NCBI RefSeq assembly: GCF_000613405.1
Contig: NZ_BAIX01000017.1
Coordinates: 1 to 44,478, forward strand
Origin: Hoylesella enoeca JCM 12259
GTDB taxonomy: Bacteria > Bacteroidota > Bacteroidia > Bacteroidales > Bacteroidaceae
Reading direction: 5' to 3'
DNA: 44,478 nt
Part shown: piece after piece, positions 32,327 through 42,316 of the stretch
Layout: each line of letters starts with the position of its first letter
Numbering within the stretch: the stretch's first letter is position 1
Translations under genes and position numbers: made by a program
Notes under the pieces: generated by a model
Seen by the model: the letters and a program-made list of their open reading frames with translations, nothing else
Databases searched by the model: none
Told to the model about the DNA's origin: nothing

Positions 32327-35006
32327 CGAAAAGACTTAATTGTCCTGTTATTTCATCAATCACTTGCTGCTGACTTTTACCGGCATCAGGATCCAGATTC
32401 TCTGTATTTTCCGTTTCGTTTCCGGTCTTTTCGCTATCGTCTTCATCCTTTTCCGGGAAACGGGTCGGTTCCAATTCCTCTACGGTTCCCACTTGATACG
32501 TAGAGATCCGCTTGCCTTTGGCTCTGAAACCTTTCACACTGATAAACTCGTCGACATCAATTTCCATCGCGTCCCGGAATGAATCGTTGCCGGAAAAAAT
32601 CACTTTCAGACGCGGATAAGCTTGGTCCGAGAGCAGAATCAGTTTGTTTTCAGGATTCTCGCCCAAGTAGTTCTGATGACGTTTGGTGGCTTCCATCAAG
32701 AAGCGTTTCACATAAGCGTAGCCTTGGTTATCTGCGTCGAAGAGCACGGCTGTCCATACTTTCTCTGCATTCCACTTCTCAATGATCTGTATATTATCCT
32801 CATAATGGTTGTTGGCATCAAAGTTTGTGATGTAAAATTCACCGTTATCAAGTACTACAAGAATGGCATCTTCGTCGTTAAATTCACCAAGATAGCGACC
32901 ATGTTCCTCATAATTGATGCGGTTTATATCTGGATCGAACCACACTTTGCGGCCTCCGAGCGTGGAATGACCGTGACTTTTCAGCCCGATTCGATGCACA
33001 GATTCTTTCGTCAGCAGGTTCCCCTTCGACGTTCTGCCCTTGATCAGCACGTTAGAGAAGTCGCGTTCAAGGAATATGTTTTGCTTTTTCTTTTGAGGAT
33101 TCGGGTCGAGTGTCACCTTGATTACTTCTGCTTCGCCATTCGGGTTAGCTGTAAAATAAACGACTTTCGAACCCGGTGTGCCTTGCGTTAAGTCGTATTC
33201 CTTGTCTCGAGTCATACTCGTTACATTGAAACGCTTATAATAATAGAAGCCCTGTCGACCGTCTCGGTAAACCACATTATAGATTGTGCGCTTGTCGTTT
33301 TTCTTAAACACCTGTACGTGCAGAATGTTTTTGCCCACGAAAATCTTGTCGGCCACACGGATAATTTTGTATTTTCCATCGCGATAAAATACGATGATGT
33401 CGTCGATATCAGAACAATTGCACACAAATTCATCCTTTTTCAGACCCGTACCAACGAATCCTTCTTGGCGATTGATGTAGAGTTTCTCGTTGGCTTCAAC
33501 TACTTTGGCAGCTTCGATGGTGTCAAAGTTCTTGATTTCAGTCATCCGTGGGTGTGCCTTTCCATATTTATCTTTGATAAACTGGAACCAATTGATGGTG
33601 ACGCTTACCATCTGTGCGAGGTCGCGATCAATCTCGTTGATCTCCTCCTGCATCTTAGCGATGAGTTCATCAGCCTTGTCTTTACTGAACTTTAAGATGC
33701 GTTGCATCTTGATTTCCATCAGTTTGAGAATGTCGTCGCGGGTTACTTCACGAATCAAATCGGGTTTGAAAGGTGCAAGGCGGTTGTCAATATGCGCCAC
33801 AGCAATGTCCATATTCTCGGCGTTCTCAAACTTTTTATCTTTATAAATGCGCTCTTCGATAAAGATTTTTTCAAGTGAAGAGAAGAAGAGTTGCTCCAAA
33901 AGCTCGTCTTTCCGAATCTGTAATTCCTTACGAAGCAGCCCCATCGTGCTGTCAACACTATGCCGAAGCACGTCGCTCACGGTCAGAAAGCATGGCTTAT
34001 TGTCTTCAATCACGCAGCAATTGGGCGAAATGTTTACTTCGCAATCGCTGAATGCGTAAAGCGCATCAAGTGTTTTATCCGACGAAACACCAGGAGCCAA
34101 ATGCACCTGAATCTCAACTTCGGCAGCAGTATTGTCATCCACTTTCTTCGCTTTGATCTTTCCCTTGTCTATGGCTTTAAGAATCGAATCAATGAGTGTC
34201 GTTGTCGTCTTGCTGAAAGGAATTTCCTTGATGACCAATGTCTTGTTATCCTGCTTTTCAATCTTGGCTCGCACTTTCAAGACTCCGCCTCGTTGGCCGT
34301 CATTATATTTGCTTATATCAATGCTTCCGCCTGTGGGGAAATCGGGATAAAGCTGAAAATCCTCACCGCGCAGATATGCAATGGCTGCGTCGCAGATCTC
34401 GTTGAGATTGTGTGGTAATATTTTTGAACTCAGTCCCACGGCAATTCCCTCTGCACCTTGCGCCAAGAGCAGAGGAAATTTGACTGGAAGCGTAATCGGT
34501 TCCTTATTTCGTCCATCGTAACTTTGCTGCCATTCGGTGGTTTTCGGATTGAAAACCACGTCGAGCGCAAACTTCGACAATCGGGCTTCAATGTATCGGG
34601 GAGCTGCCGCACGGTCGCCTGTGAGAATATTTCCCCAGTTTCCCTGCGTGTCGACCAACAGATCTTTCTGTCCCAGTTGCACCAATGCATCGCCGATAGA
34701 TGCATCGCCGTGCGGATGGAATTGCATCGTATGCCCCACGATGTTGGCCACCTTATTATAACGTCCGTCATCCATTCGCTTCATCGAATGCAATATACGA
34801 CGCTGCACCGGTTTCAATCCGTCTTCGATATGTGGCACGGCCCGTTCGAGAATCACATAGGAAGCATAATCCAAAAACCAGTTTTGATACATTCCGCTGA
34901 GGTGATGCACGGCCGAAGCATCAAATCGATTCACCGGTTGATAATCGGAATGAGTTTCGGTATTCTGCTCATCCATTGCGTCGTTTTCTCTTATGTCGTC
35001 GTTCAT
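32307..35006 (-). CDS. parC: DNA topoisomerase IV / gyrase-type subunit A
   Basis: DNA-cleaving subunit of a type IIA topoisomerase, 899 residues. Present are YASYVILERAVPHIEDGLKP, RRILHSMKRMDDGRYNKVAN, HPHGDASIGDALVQLGQ and AAAPRYIEARLSKFA with the catalytic Tyr. A coiled-coil middle part and a beta-pinwheel C-terminal domain follow. No gyrase-box sequence (QRRGGKG) is seen, which favours topoisomerase IV over gyrase. The C-terminal tail is acidic (EKDEDDSEKTGNETENTENL) and ends SLFGDDDSQ. The partner parE is not in the window. A -7 box (TAACTTTG on the minus strand, 35048-35055) lies upstream. The frame is intact throughout. Confidence 0.92.
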   Translation of the reverse strand: MNDDIRENDAMDEQNTETHSDYQPVNRFDASAVHHLSGMYQNWFLDYASYVILERAVPHIEDGLKPVQRRILHSMKRMDDGRYNKVANIVGHTMQFHPHGDASIGDALVQLGQKDLLVDTQGNWGNILTGDRAAAPRYIEARLSKFALDVVFNPKTTEWQQSYDGRNKEPITLPVKFPLLLAQGAEGIAVGLSSKILPHNLNEICDAAIAYLRGEDFQLYPDFPTGGSIDISKYNDGQRGGVLKVRAKIEKQDNKTLVIKEIPFSKTTTTLIDSILKAIDKGKIKAKKVDDNTAAEVEIQVHLAPGVSSDKTLDALYAFSDCEVNISPNCCVIEDNKPCFLTVSDVLRHSVDSTMGLLRKELQIRKDELLEQLFFSSLEKIFIEERIYKDKKFENAENMDIAVAHIDNRLAPFKPDLIREVTRDDILKLMEIKMQRILKFSKDKADELIAKMQEEINEIDRDLAQMVSVTINWFQFIKDKYGKAHPRMTEIKNFDTIEAAKVVEANEKLYINRQEGFVGTGLKKDEFVCNCSDIDDIIVFYRDGKYKIIRVADKIFVGKNILHVQVFKKNDKRTIYNVVYRDGRQGFYYYKRFNVTSMTRDKEYDLTQGTPGSKVVYFTANPNGEAEVIKVTLDPNPQKKKQNIFLERDFSNVLIKGRTSKGNLLTKESVHRIGLKSHGHSTLGGRKVWFDPDINRINYEEHGRYLGEFNDEDAILVVLDNGEFYITNFDANNHYEDNIQIIEKWNAEKVWTAVLFDADNQGYAYVKRFLMEATKRHQNYLGENPENKLILLSDQAYPRLKVIFSGNDSFRDAMEIDVDEFISVKGFRAKGKRISTYQVGTVEELEPTRFPEKDEDDSEKTGNETENTENLDPDAGKSQQQVIDEITGQLSLFGDDDSQ

Positions 35007-35047
35007 CCTTTGTGTAATGATTTGTTGTAGGGGTAATAATTCAGATG

Positions 35048-35055
35048 CAAAGTTA
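35048..35055 (-). promoter_or_regulatory. -7 box of parC
   Basis: Minus-strand TAACTTTG, about 41 bases before the start codon. Confidence 0.55.
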
Positions 35056-35243
35056 CGAAAATCGATTGAATCTTTTTATACTTTTTCTCGCCTGTTTAAT
35101 AAAGTTTATGTAACCTTACTGCGCTTCTCATCGTTATAAATCTCCTCAATCAGAGTCTGAATAAGAATTATCGATTGTTAATTCTTAATTGGAAATAGCC
35201 TTTATTCACTTGACTTGGTATGCCAAAAAAGTCCAAGTAAGGC

Positions 35244-35274
35244 TTGATTATATGCGAGATTCTGTGTATTTTTG
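35244..35274 (+). promoter_or_regulatory. Promoter of AraC-type regulator
   Basis: TTG (35244-35246), 20 bases, then TATTTTTG (35267-35274). This places the start codon at 35293 rather than 35272. Confidence 0.65.
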
Positions 35275-35292
35275 CATCAATTAGGTGGAGAA

Positions 35293-35769
35293 ATGGCAAA
35301 ATATAACATTACAGATAAGAAGATTACGGAGGCTGCATACCGCACGTTGGTCAGCCCGCAGATGATGGATGAATTGAAAGAGAAGATCATTCATGTTCTA
35401 TTTGTCAAAAAGATGTATAAGGAAAAGAGTTATTCAGCTAAGCGCTTGGCCATGGATATCGGTACGAATACGCGTTATATATCGGCTGTTCTCAATGTTA
35501 GATTTCATACGAATTATGCTACTTTGGTCAACAGTTACCGTGTGGAGGAGGCTATGGCGCTGTTGGCCGACAAGCGTTATAGAGATTTGAATATTGAAGA
35601 TATATCTGCGATGGTGGGCTTTGCGAATCGTCAGTCATTTTATGTTGCATTCTATAAAATCAACGGTTGTACGCCGCGCGCTTACAAATTACGGTATATT
35701 GCACCGCGAAAAGCCGTTAATGGGAAGACGACTAAGCGTCAAACGAAAGGTGAAAAAGCGTCTTTCTAA
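35293..35769 (+). CDS. AraC-type helix-turn-helix protein
   Basis: A small cytosolic regulator of 158 residues made almost only of an AraC/XylS-type DNA-binding domain. First helix-turn-helix: YSAKRLAMDIGTNTRYISAV; second: LNIEDISAMVGFANRQSFYV followed by FYKINGCTPRAYKLRY. A short N-terminal helix (KITEAAYRTLVSPQMMDELK) and a basic tail flank it. There is no ligand-binding domain, so it may be the output part of a system encoded elsewhere or act alone. It lies 20 bases upstream of the DPP III gene and may be in one transcript with it. Confidence 0.85.
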   Translation: MAKYNITDKKITEAAYRTLVSPQMMDELKEKIIHVLFVKKMYKEKSYSAKRLAMDIGTNTRYISAVLNVRFHTNYATLVNSYRVEEAMALLADKRYRDLNIEDISAMVGFANRQSFYVAFYKINGCTPRAYKLRYIAPRKAVNGKTTKRQTKGEKASF

Positions 35770-35788
35770 CCCCTTGTCATAAAAAGAT

Positions 35789-37741
35789 ATGGAACAGGAT
35801 TTTATATATACGGACGAGCATTTTGCCGACTTGCAATTGCTGCGTTACAAACTCAACGGCTTTGAAGAACTGTCTGCCCGGCAGAAAGCCTATATTTATT
35901 ATCTGTCTCAGGCCACACTTGCGGGGCGAGACATCACGACCGATCAGTTTGGTCGATATAATCTGCGGATTCGAAAAGTTTTGGAGGCTATATATATAAG
36001 GTATAGCGGACCGAGAGATTGTGCCGATTTCAAGGCGTTGGAAGTGTACCTCAAACGACTGTGGTTCTCTAACGGGATTTATCATCATTATGGTTGTGAG
36101 AAGTTTCAACCGGAGTTCTCGGAATCTTTTTTGAAGAATGAGATCATGAAGTTGTGCAAATCCGATTGGCCTTTGGAACAAGAGGGGATACGGGCGCAGG
36201 ATTTTATCGACGAGGTTTTCCCTGTGATCTTCGACGCATCAGTGCTGTCCAAACGCGTAAACAAGTCGGTTGGCGAGGATTTGGTGCAGACTTCGGCCTG
36301 CAATTTTTATGACGGTGTGACGCAAAAGGAGGTTGAGACGTATTATAACAGACTGAAATCGACCGAGGATGAAGAGCCGCCATCGTGGGGATTGAACTCG
36401 ACTGTGGTGAAAGACGGTAATGAGATCCGTGAAATCCAATGGACGGAAAACGGACGATATGGACGTGCCATTCGTGCGATTATCCATTGGTTGGAGAAGG
36501 CAAAGGATGTGGCTGAGAACCAACAGCAGCAGCGTGTGATCCGATTACTCATCGACTATTATCGCACGGGCGATTTGAAGATTTTCGATCGCTATTCCAT
36601 CGAATGGCTTCAAGAACAAGCGGGGCGGGTGGATTTCATTAATGGCTTTATCGAAGTCTATGGAGATCCGCTCGGTTTGAAAGGTTCTTGGGAGGGAATT
36701 GTTGAATATAAAGACATGGAAGCAACGCGTCGCACGCAGGCTATATGTCGCAATGCACAGTGGTTTGAGGATCATTCACCTGTGGATGAGCGTTTCCGCA
36801 AACGTGAGGTACGCGGCGTGACAGCCCATGTGGTGTGTGCTGCGATGCTCGGTGGCGATGAATATCCCTCTACAGCCATAGGAATCAATCTGCCCAATGC
36901 CGATTGGATCAGAGCGCGATATGGTTCGAAGAGTGTCACGATCGGCAATCTCACCGAGGCATATAATAAGGCTGCACACGGCAATGGCTTCTATGAAGAA
37001 TTTGTTTGTGATGAAACGACACGGGCATTGATTGATCGTTATGGCGATCTCTGCGATGATTTGCACACCGATCTGCATGAATGCTTAGGCCACGGAAGTG
37101 GTCGGTTGCTCCCTGGAGTGGATTCAGACGCCCTCAAAGAGTACGGAAACACAATCGAAGAAGCGCGTGCCGATCTGTTCGGACTTTATTATATTGCTGA
37201 CGACAAACTCATTGAGCTGGGACTTCTGCCCGATAAACAAGCTCATCAATCACAATATTACACGTATATGCTCAATGGTTTGATGACGCAACTCACGCGC
37301 ATTCGTCCGGGGCATTGCATCGAAGAGGCGCATATGCGCAACCGTGCACTCATTGCACATTGGGTCTATGAACATGCCAAAGGAGCTGTCTCGTTGGTTT
37401 ATCGAGGCGGAAAAACATCTGTGGTGATCAATGATTATCAGGCATTGAGAACTCTTTTTGCACAGCTCTTGGCCGAAATCCAGCGTATCAAGAGTGAGGG
37501 TGATTTCGACGCAGCGCGTAATTTGGTGGAGAAATATGCAGTCAGCGTAGACGAAGTATTGCATCGCGAGGTGTTGGAACGCTATGCCCGTCTGCATCTT
37601 GCACCTTATAAGGGATTCATCAATCCATGGATGAAACCCGTTTTGAATGAACAGAACGAGATCATAGATGTCAAGCTCGACTACACAGAGACTTATTCGC
37701 ATCAGATGCTACGTTATAGCGAGGAATTCGGATTGTTATGA
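35789..37741 (+). CDS. Dipeptidyl peptidase III (family M49)
   Basis: A zinc metallopeptidase of 650 residues that removes dipeptides from the N-terminus of short peptides. The family zinc motif is present as HECLGH (residues 430-435), with the third ligand motif EEARAD (457-462). No signal peptide is seen, which suggests a cytosolic enzyme for peptide use. The stop overlaps the start of the next gene by ATGA, so the AlkD-like protein is translationally coupled. In a peptide-fermenting Bacteroidales this enzyme would feed amino acid catabolism (inference). Confidence 0.93.
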   Translation: MEQDFIYTDEHFADLQLLRYKLNGFEELSARQKAYIYYLSQATLAGRDITTDQFGRYNLRIRKVLEAIYIRYSGPRDCADFKALEVYLKRLWFSNGIYHHYGCEKFQPEFSESFLKNEIMKLCKSDWPLEQEGIRAQDFIDEVFPVIFDASVLSKRVNKSVGEDLVQTSACNFYDGVTQKEVETYYNRLKSTEDEEPPSWGLNSTVVKDGNEIREIQWTENGRYGRAIRAIIHWLEKAKDVAENQQQQRVIRLLIDYYRTGDLKIFDRYSIEWLQEQAGRVDFINGFIEVYGDPLGLKGSWEGIVEYKDMEATRRTQAICRNAQWFEDHSPVDERFRKREVRGVTAHVVCAAMLGGDEYPSTAIGINLPNADWIRARYGSKSVTIGNLTEAYNKAAHGNGFYEEFVCDETTRALIDRYGDLCDDLHTDLHECLGHGSGRLLPGVDSDALKEYGNTIEEARADLFGLYYIADDKLIELGLLPDKQAHQSQYYTYMLNGLMTQLTRIRPGHCIEEAHMRNRALIAHWVYEHAKGAVSLVYRGGKTSVVINDYQALRTLFAQLLAEIQRIKSEGDFDAARNLVEKYAVSVDEVLHREVLERYARLHLAPYKGFINPWMKPVLNEQNEIIDVKLDYTETYSHQMLRYSEEFGLL

Positions 37742-38358
37742 CAGAGGAGACAAACACTAAGTTGCGAAAGATCAAACAGTCTTTCCGCCTTTATATGAAC
37801 GGCGATGCATCGCGCTCGATGCGTGAGAAAGGAGTCGATTATAAATTAAATTGGGGCGTTCCCGTTCCCACGCTGAAAACGATGGCAACTGAATATGGCA
37901 AGGATTACGAGTTGGCCATTGCTTTGTGGAAGGAGAATATTCGCGAATGTAAGATTTTGGCCACAATGATTATGCCCGCAGAGAAGATGTTGCCCGAAGT
38001 GGTCGACATCTGGATGGAGCAGACTCCCACGCAGGAAATAGCCGAATTGGCCGCTTTCAATCTGTATCAGTATTTGGATTATGCACCGGTTTTGGCTTTC
38101 AAATGGATGGCTTCGGATGACGATCTTCGACAGATTTGCAGTTATCAGATACTTGCCCGTCTGTTCATGCGCGGTCAGGAACCGAATGCGCGAGGAATCA
38201 ACGAATATTTGGATCAGGTTTATGCGGCTTTGCAAAGCAGTCATATCGGTGTCAGACGAGCGGCGTTGGCCAGCGTGGAGCGATTTATTCAATTGGGATA
38301 TGTCTATGCAAATATGGCCCGAAAAGCGTTAAAACCTCTCAATATTGCTATATTTTGA
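37738..38358 (+). CDS. AlkD-like DNA alkylation repair protein
   Basis: A 206-residue all-helical protein built from HEAT-like repeats. It has the AlkD-family layout: MREKGVDYKLNWGVPVPTLK near the N-terminus, then EIAELAAFNLYQYL and IGVRRAALASVERFIQLGY. Family members are DNA glycosylases for N-alkylated bases; whether this one is active cannot be told, because the catalytic residues are not obvious from the sequence alone. The start overlaps the DPP III stop. Confidence 0.8.
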   Translation: MTEETNTKLRKIKQSFRLYMNGDASRSMREKGVDYKLNWGVPVPTLKTMATEYGKDYELAIALWKENIRECKILATMIMPAEKMLPEVVDIWMEQTPTQEIAELAAFNLYQYLDYAPVLAFKWMASDDDLRQICSYQILARLFMRGQEPNARGINEYLDQVYAALQSSHIGVRRAALASVERFIQLGYVYANMARKALKPLNIAIF

Positions 38359-38391
38359 AATCTCGGCACGGGTTAATTCAAGAAATAATTG

Positions 38392-38399
38392 TATTTTTG
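38392..38399 (+). promoter_or_regulatory. -7 box of the Fur-purA group
   Basis: TATTTTTG, 23 bases before the ATG at 38422. Confidence 0.55.
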
Positions 38400-38421
38400 T
38401 GAGGATTTCAGAACAGCATAG

Positions 38422-38883
38422 ATGAAAGAGAGTGTGAAGAAAGAAGTCAGACAAATACTCGATAATTATCTTGAAACGAGTCATCGTCGCAAGACGCCTG
38501 AGCGTTATGCCATCTTGGATACAGCTTATTCGATAGGCGGACATTTCACACTTGAACAGTTGGAAACGCATTTAGCCGAGCAGAAATTCTTTGTTTGCCG
38601 AGCTACCTTATATAATACGCTACGGCTTTTTATCAAACTTCGGCTGATCGTGCGTCATCGTTTGCTTGATGGAACGAAATATGAGGCTTGTTATGCCAAT
38701 TCCAATCATAGTCATCAAGTGTGTACTGTGTGTGGCAAAGTGACGGAAATCATCGCACCTGATATTATTAAAGCAGTGGATGAAGCACGCTTGAAGCGAT
38801 TTCGGAAAGATGGATTCTCGCTTTATATTTATGGTATTTGCAGTGCGTGTCAATCTAAAATGATGCGCAAGAAGACTGTCTGA
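38422..38883 (+). CDS. Fur-family metal-responsive regulator (first copy)
   Basis: A 153-residue winged-helix repressor of the ferric/peroxide uptake regulator family. The DNA-binding part has RRKTPERYAILDTAYSIGGH and VCRATLYNTLRLFI. The metal part has HSHQVCTVCGKVTEI and a second Cys pair in GICSACQ, forming a structural zinc site. It abuts purA (38 bases or less, depending on the purA start), so the two are probably co-transcribed. Which metal or signal it senses is not known. Confidence 0.87.
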   Translation: MKESVKKEVRQILDNYLETSHRRKTPERYAILDTAYSIGGHFTLEQLETHLAEQKFFVCRATLYNTLRLFIKLRLIVRHRLLDGTKYEACYANSNHSHQVCTVCGKVTEIIAPDIIKAVDEARLKRFRKDGFSLYIYGICSACQSKMMRKKTV

Positions 38884-38910
38884 ATGCAAAAAGATCAAAT
38901 AAAGGCAACA

Positions 38911-40185
38911 ATGAATAACGGTAAAGTAGATGTTTTGCTCGGCTTACAGTGGGGCGATGAAGGCAAAGGCAAAGTTGTAGACGTGTTAACTCCCGACTAT
39001 GATGTCGTTGCTCGTTTTCAAGGAGGCCCCAATGCGGGTCATACGTTGGAGTTCGAGGGACAGAAGTATGTGTTGCGGAGCATTCCGTCGGGCATCTTCC
39101 AGGGTGATAAACTCAATATCATCGGAAACGGAGTGGTGCTTGCCCCCGATCTATTTATGGATGAAGCTAAGGATTTGGAAAGATCCGGTCATCCGCTGAA
39201 AGACCGTTTGTTGATCTCGAAGAAAGCGCATCTGATCATGCCGACACACCGTCTTCTCGATGCAGCTCAGGAATCATTGAAAGGCAAGAACAAGGTGGGT
39301 ACGACAGGAAAAGGTATCGGCCCGACTTACACGGATAAGGTTTCGCGCAATGGATTGCGTGTAGGCGATATCCTCGAAGATTTTGAAGCGAAATACAAGA
39401 TTCATAAAGCGCACCATGAGCAAATGCTCGCGGCTTTGAATTATACGGATTATGATCTTGCAGAGACAGAGAAGAAATGGATGGAAGGAATCGATTATCT
39501 GCGTCAATTCACCCTTGTAGACAGCGAACATGAGATGAATCGGTGGATTTGTTCGGGTAAATCGATCTTGTGCGAAGGTGCCCAAGGCACGATGCTCGAC
39601 GTTGATTTCGGTAGCTATCCTTATGTGACGTCATCCAATACTGTGTCTGCCGGTGCTTGTATCGGATTGGGGATAGCTCCTCAGAAGATCGGTAATGTTT
39701 ATGGAATCATGAAGGCCTATTGTACGCGTGTGGGTTCGGGACCGTTTCCCACAGAGCTGTTTGATGAAACGGGTGATCTCATCCGCCAAATCGGTCATGA
39801 ATATGGAGCCGTAACCGGTCGTGAACGGCGATGTGGTTGGATTGATCTGGTGGCCTTGCGTTATGCTATTATGGTTAACGGAGTGACTCAATTGATCATG
39901 ATGAAGAGCGACGTGCTCGACAGTTTCGATACGATCAAGGTTTGCGTAGCTTATCGACAAAACGGCAAGCGGCTCGATTATTTCCCCTATGATATTGAAA
40001 CTGGTATCGAACCTATATATGAAGTGTTGCCCGGCTGGAAAACAGACATGACGCAAATGACTCGTGAAGAAGAATTCCCAAAAGCGTTCAAAGATTACAT
40101 CTCATTTTTAGAGACACAGTTGGAGACGCCTATTAAAATCATTTCTATTGGTCCGGACCGTTCGCAGACAATTGTCCGCAAATAA
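38911..40185 (+). CDS. purA: Adenylosuccinate synthetase
   Basis: Makes adenylosuccinate from IMP, aspartate and GTP, the first committed step to AMP. It has GLQWGDEGKGKVVD, GPNAGHTL, GTTGKGIGPTY, CEGAQGTMLDVDFGSYPYVT split by its loops, and GRERRCGWID. With the ATG at 38911 the protein has 424 residues, the usual length. An in-frame ATG at 38884, one base after the Fur stop, would add nine residues. Confidence 0.97.
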   Translation: MNNGKVDVLLGLQWGDEGKGKVVDVLTPDYDVVARFQGGPNAGHTLEFEGQKYVLRSIPSGIFQGDKLNIIGNGVVLAPDLFMDEAKDLERSGHPLKDRLLISKKAHLIMPTHRLLDAAQESLKGKNKVGTTGKGIGPTYTDKVSRNGLRVGDILEDFEAKYKIHKAHHEQMLAALNYTDYDLAETEKKWMEGIDYLRQFTLVDSEHEMNRWICSGKSILCEGAQGTMLDVDFGSYPYVTSSNTVSAGACIGLGIAPQKIGNVYGIMKAYCTRVGSGPFPTELFDETGDLIRQIGHEYGAVTGRERRCGWIDLVALRYAIMVNGVTQLIMMKSDVLDSFDTIKVCVAYRQNGKRLDYFPYDIETGIEPIYEVLPGWKTDMTQMTREEEFPKAFKDYISFLETQLETPIKIISIGPDRSQTIVRK

Positions 40186-40194
40186 AAATCAGAC

Positions 40195-41562
40195 ATGATG
40201 AATAAACCCACTATACCCAAAGGAACAAGAGACTTCTCGCCAGTGGAAATGGCGAAACGTAACTACATCTTCGATACAATTAAAGAGGTGTATGCCCTCT
40301 ATGGTTTCCAACAGATCGAAACACCTGCCATGGAAACGCTACATACGCTGATGGGCAAATACGGAGAGGAAGGAGACAAACTCCTTTTCAAGGTATTGAA
40401 CTCTGGAGATTTTATGAATAAGGTTTCGGAGGATGATTTAGCCGACCGCAACTCATTGCATTTGGCATCGGTGTTGTGCGAGAAAGGATTGCATTATGAT
40501 CTCACCGTGCCGTTCGCCCGCTATGTGGTGATGCATCGCGACGAATTGCAGCTGCCTTTCAAGCGTTATCAGATCCAACCTGTCTGGCGGGCCGATCGTC
40601 CACAAAAGGGACGTTATCGTGAGTTTTATCAATGCGATGCCGATGTCGTCGGGTCCGATTCATTGCTCAATGAGGTTGAACTGATACAGATCATCGATAC
40701 CGTCTTTACCCGATTCGGAATCCGGGTGCAGATCAAGCTCAACAATCGTAAAATTCTGACGGGTATCGCAGAGGTGATCGGTGAGGCCGACAAGATGATC
40801 GATATCACCGTGGCCATCGACAAACTTGATAAAATCGGTATTGAGAAAGTCAACGAGGAACTGCGGGAAAGTGGACTGAGCGAAGAGGCAATCAAACGGT
40901 TGCAACCAATCATCTCATGGGAGGGAACAAATGACCAGAAACTTGATACTGTGTCGGAAGTGCTCGCTGCATCGGAGACCGGTCTCAAAGGCGTGGAAGA
41001 GGCACGGTTTATTCTTGACACGTTAGAGCGTATCGGTCTACAAAATGAAATCCAATTGGATCTCACCTTGGCACGAGGTCTCAACTATTACACGGGTTCT
41101 ATCTTTGAAGTCAAAGCCTTAGACACTCCTATGGGTAGCATAACCGGTGGTGGACGTTATGACAACCTCACAGGCATCTTCGGTATGCCGGGATTGAGTG
41201 GGGTAGGGTTCAGTTTCGGAGCTGATCGTATCTACGATGTGCTCAATGCCTTAGATCTCTATCCCAAAGCCGTGGTCAACACGACGCAGGTGCTCTTCAT
41301 CAATTTCGGCGCCAAAGAGGCAGCTTATTGTATGTCGGTGATCAAAACCGTGCGTGATGCCGGTATCAGTGCCGAACTATATCCCGACAGTGTCAAGATG
41401 AAGAAGCAGATGAACTATGCCAATGCCAAACAGATTCCGTTTGTGGTCCTTGCAGGCGAAAATGAGATACAAACACAAAAGATAACCCTTAAAAACATGG
41501 AGACCGGATCACAGCAAATGATCGACACCAACCAACTGATTGAGATCCTATCTAAACAGTAA
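40195..41562 (+). CDS. hisS: Histidine--tRNA ligase
   Basis: A class II synthetase of 455 residues. It has [19 protein letters not shown], motif 2 [20 protein letters not shown], the His-specific [15 protein letters not shown] and GGGRYDNL, and an anticodon-binding domain at the C-terminus. It starts 9 bases after purA, so they share a transcript. A second Met codon lies directly after the first. Confidence 0.97.
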   Translation: MMNKPTIPKGTRDFSPVEMAKRNYIFDTIKEVYALYGFQQIETPAMETLHTLMGKYGEEGDKLLFKVLNSGDFMNKVSEDDLADRNSLHLASVLCEKGLHYDLTVPFARYVVMHRDELQLPFKRYQIQPVWRADRPQKGRYREFYQCDADVVGSDSLLNEVELIQIIDTVFTRFGIRVQIKLNNRKILTGIAEVIGEADKMIDITVAIDKLDKIGIEKVNEELRESGLSEEAIKRLQPIISWEGTNDQKLDTVSEVLAASETGLKGVEEARFILDTLERIGLQNEIQLDLTLARGLNYYTGSIFEVKALDTPMGSITGGGRYDNLTGIFGMPGLSGVGFSFGADRIYDVLNALDLYPKAVVNTTQVLFINFGAKEAAYCMSVIKTVRDAGISAELYPDSVKMKKQMNYANAKQIPFVVLAGENEIQTQKITLKNMETGSQQMIDTNQLIEILSKQ

Positions 41563-41566
41563 AAAG

Positions 41567-41998
41567 ATGTTACAGACGATAGAAAACGAAGCATATACCC
41601 GCTTGCAAAGGAGCGGATTGAAACCTTCCGTGCAGCGGATCGCCATTATGGAGTATCTGCTCACGCATTTCACCCATCCCACAATCGATGAAGTATATCA
41701 GGCACTTTGTCCTAAAATCCCAACGTTAAGTAAGACGACGGTTTATAATACACTCAAACTTTTCTCCGACCATCATGCCGCACAGATGATTACCATTGAC
41801 AATCATCGCGTGTGTTATGACGGGAATATTGCACCTCACGTGCATTTTTATTGCAAGGAATGCGCCCGGGTGATCGACATGTTCGACGAAGAAGCCCCTC
41901 ATCTTGTCGAGAAGCGTCATATCAACGGCAACATTGTCGATGAGATGCAACTGTATTATAAGGGTATATGTGCCGACTGCCAGCGTAAGAAATCATAA
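41567..41998 (+). CDS. Fur-family regulator (second copy, PerR/Fur-like)
   Basis: A 143-residue Fur-family repressor: LKPSVQRIAIMEYLLTHFTH, TLSKTTVYNTLKLF, the metal segment APHVHFYCKECARVIDMFD and a second Cys pair in GICADCQRK. It differs strongly from the Fur-family protein at 38422, so it is a different subgroup, possibly PerR-type. The start at 41567 is 4 bases after hisS and directly follows it; an in-frame ATG inside hisS at 41540 is less likely. A terminator follows immediately. Confidence 0.87.
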   Translation: MLQTIENEAYTRLQRSGLKPSVQRIAIMEYLLTHFTHPTIDEVYQALCPKIPTLSKTTVYNTLKLFSDHHAAQMITIDNHRVCYDGNIAPHVHFYCKECARVIDMFDEEAPHLVEKRHINGNIVDEMQLYYKGICADCQRKKS

Positions 41999-42004
41999 TC
42001 TTTT

Positions 42005-42035
42005 AAAAGGCTTCTGAATGGGGAAGCCTTTTTTT
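42005..42035 (+). terminator. Terminator after second Fur gene
   Basis: AAAAGGCTTC with GAAGCCTTTTTTT around a short loop, directly after the stop codon. Confidence 0.92.
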
Positions 42036-42060
42036 ATTTAAAAGATTTTTCGCCAAACAC

Positions 42061-42091
42061 TTGTCTGTTTAAGATTAATTACCTACCTTTG
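42061..42091 (+). promoter_or_regulatory. Promoter of fimbrillin module 2
   Basis: TTG (42061-42063), 20 bases, then TACCTTTG (42084-42091), followed by CCG as in module 1. The sequence and spacing match 15796-15826. Confidence 0.75.
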
Positions 42092-42175
42092 CCGCCGGCT
42101 TCGCCCCTTTCGCCCCCTAAGTTAGGGGGATGGGGGTCTGAACAAGCGAGGCCGATCAAAAAGAGCAATCAAGAT

Positions 42176-42316
42176 ATGATAAAACAAGCAAATATAAACA
42201 GCAATAACGTGATGCAAAAGAACAGCAATTCTCTTGCATCTTTTAACGCTTTATATTTGCATATCTCGGAAAAAGTCTTAACACACACACACACACACAC
42301 ATCTTACCTGGCATAA
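42176..42316 (+). CDS. Possible leader peptide with Thr-His tail (copy 2)
   Basis: A 46-codon frame starting MIKQANINSNNVMQKNSNS, with SFNALYLHISEKVL and a Thr-His run from the (AC) tract, ending SYLA. It is the counterpart of 15857-16000; see there for doubts about translation. Confidence 0.3.
   Translation: MIKQANINSNNVMQKNSNSLASFNALYLHISEKVLTHTHTHTSYLA
42281..42300. repeat. (AC)10 microsatellite in leader 2
   Basis: Ten uninterrupted AC units at the position that holds fifteen in leader 1. Confidence 0.95.
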
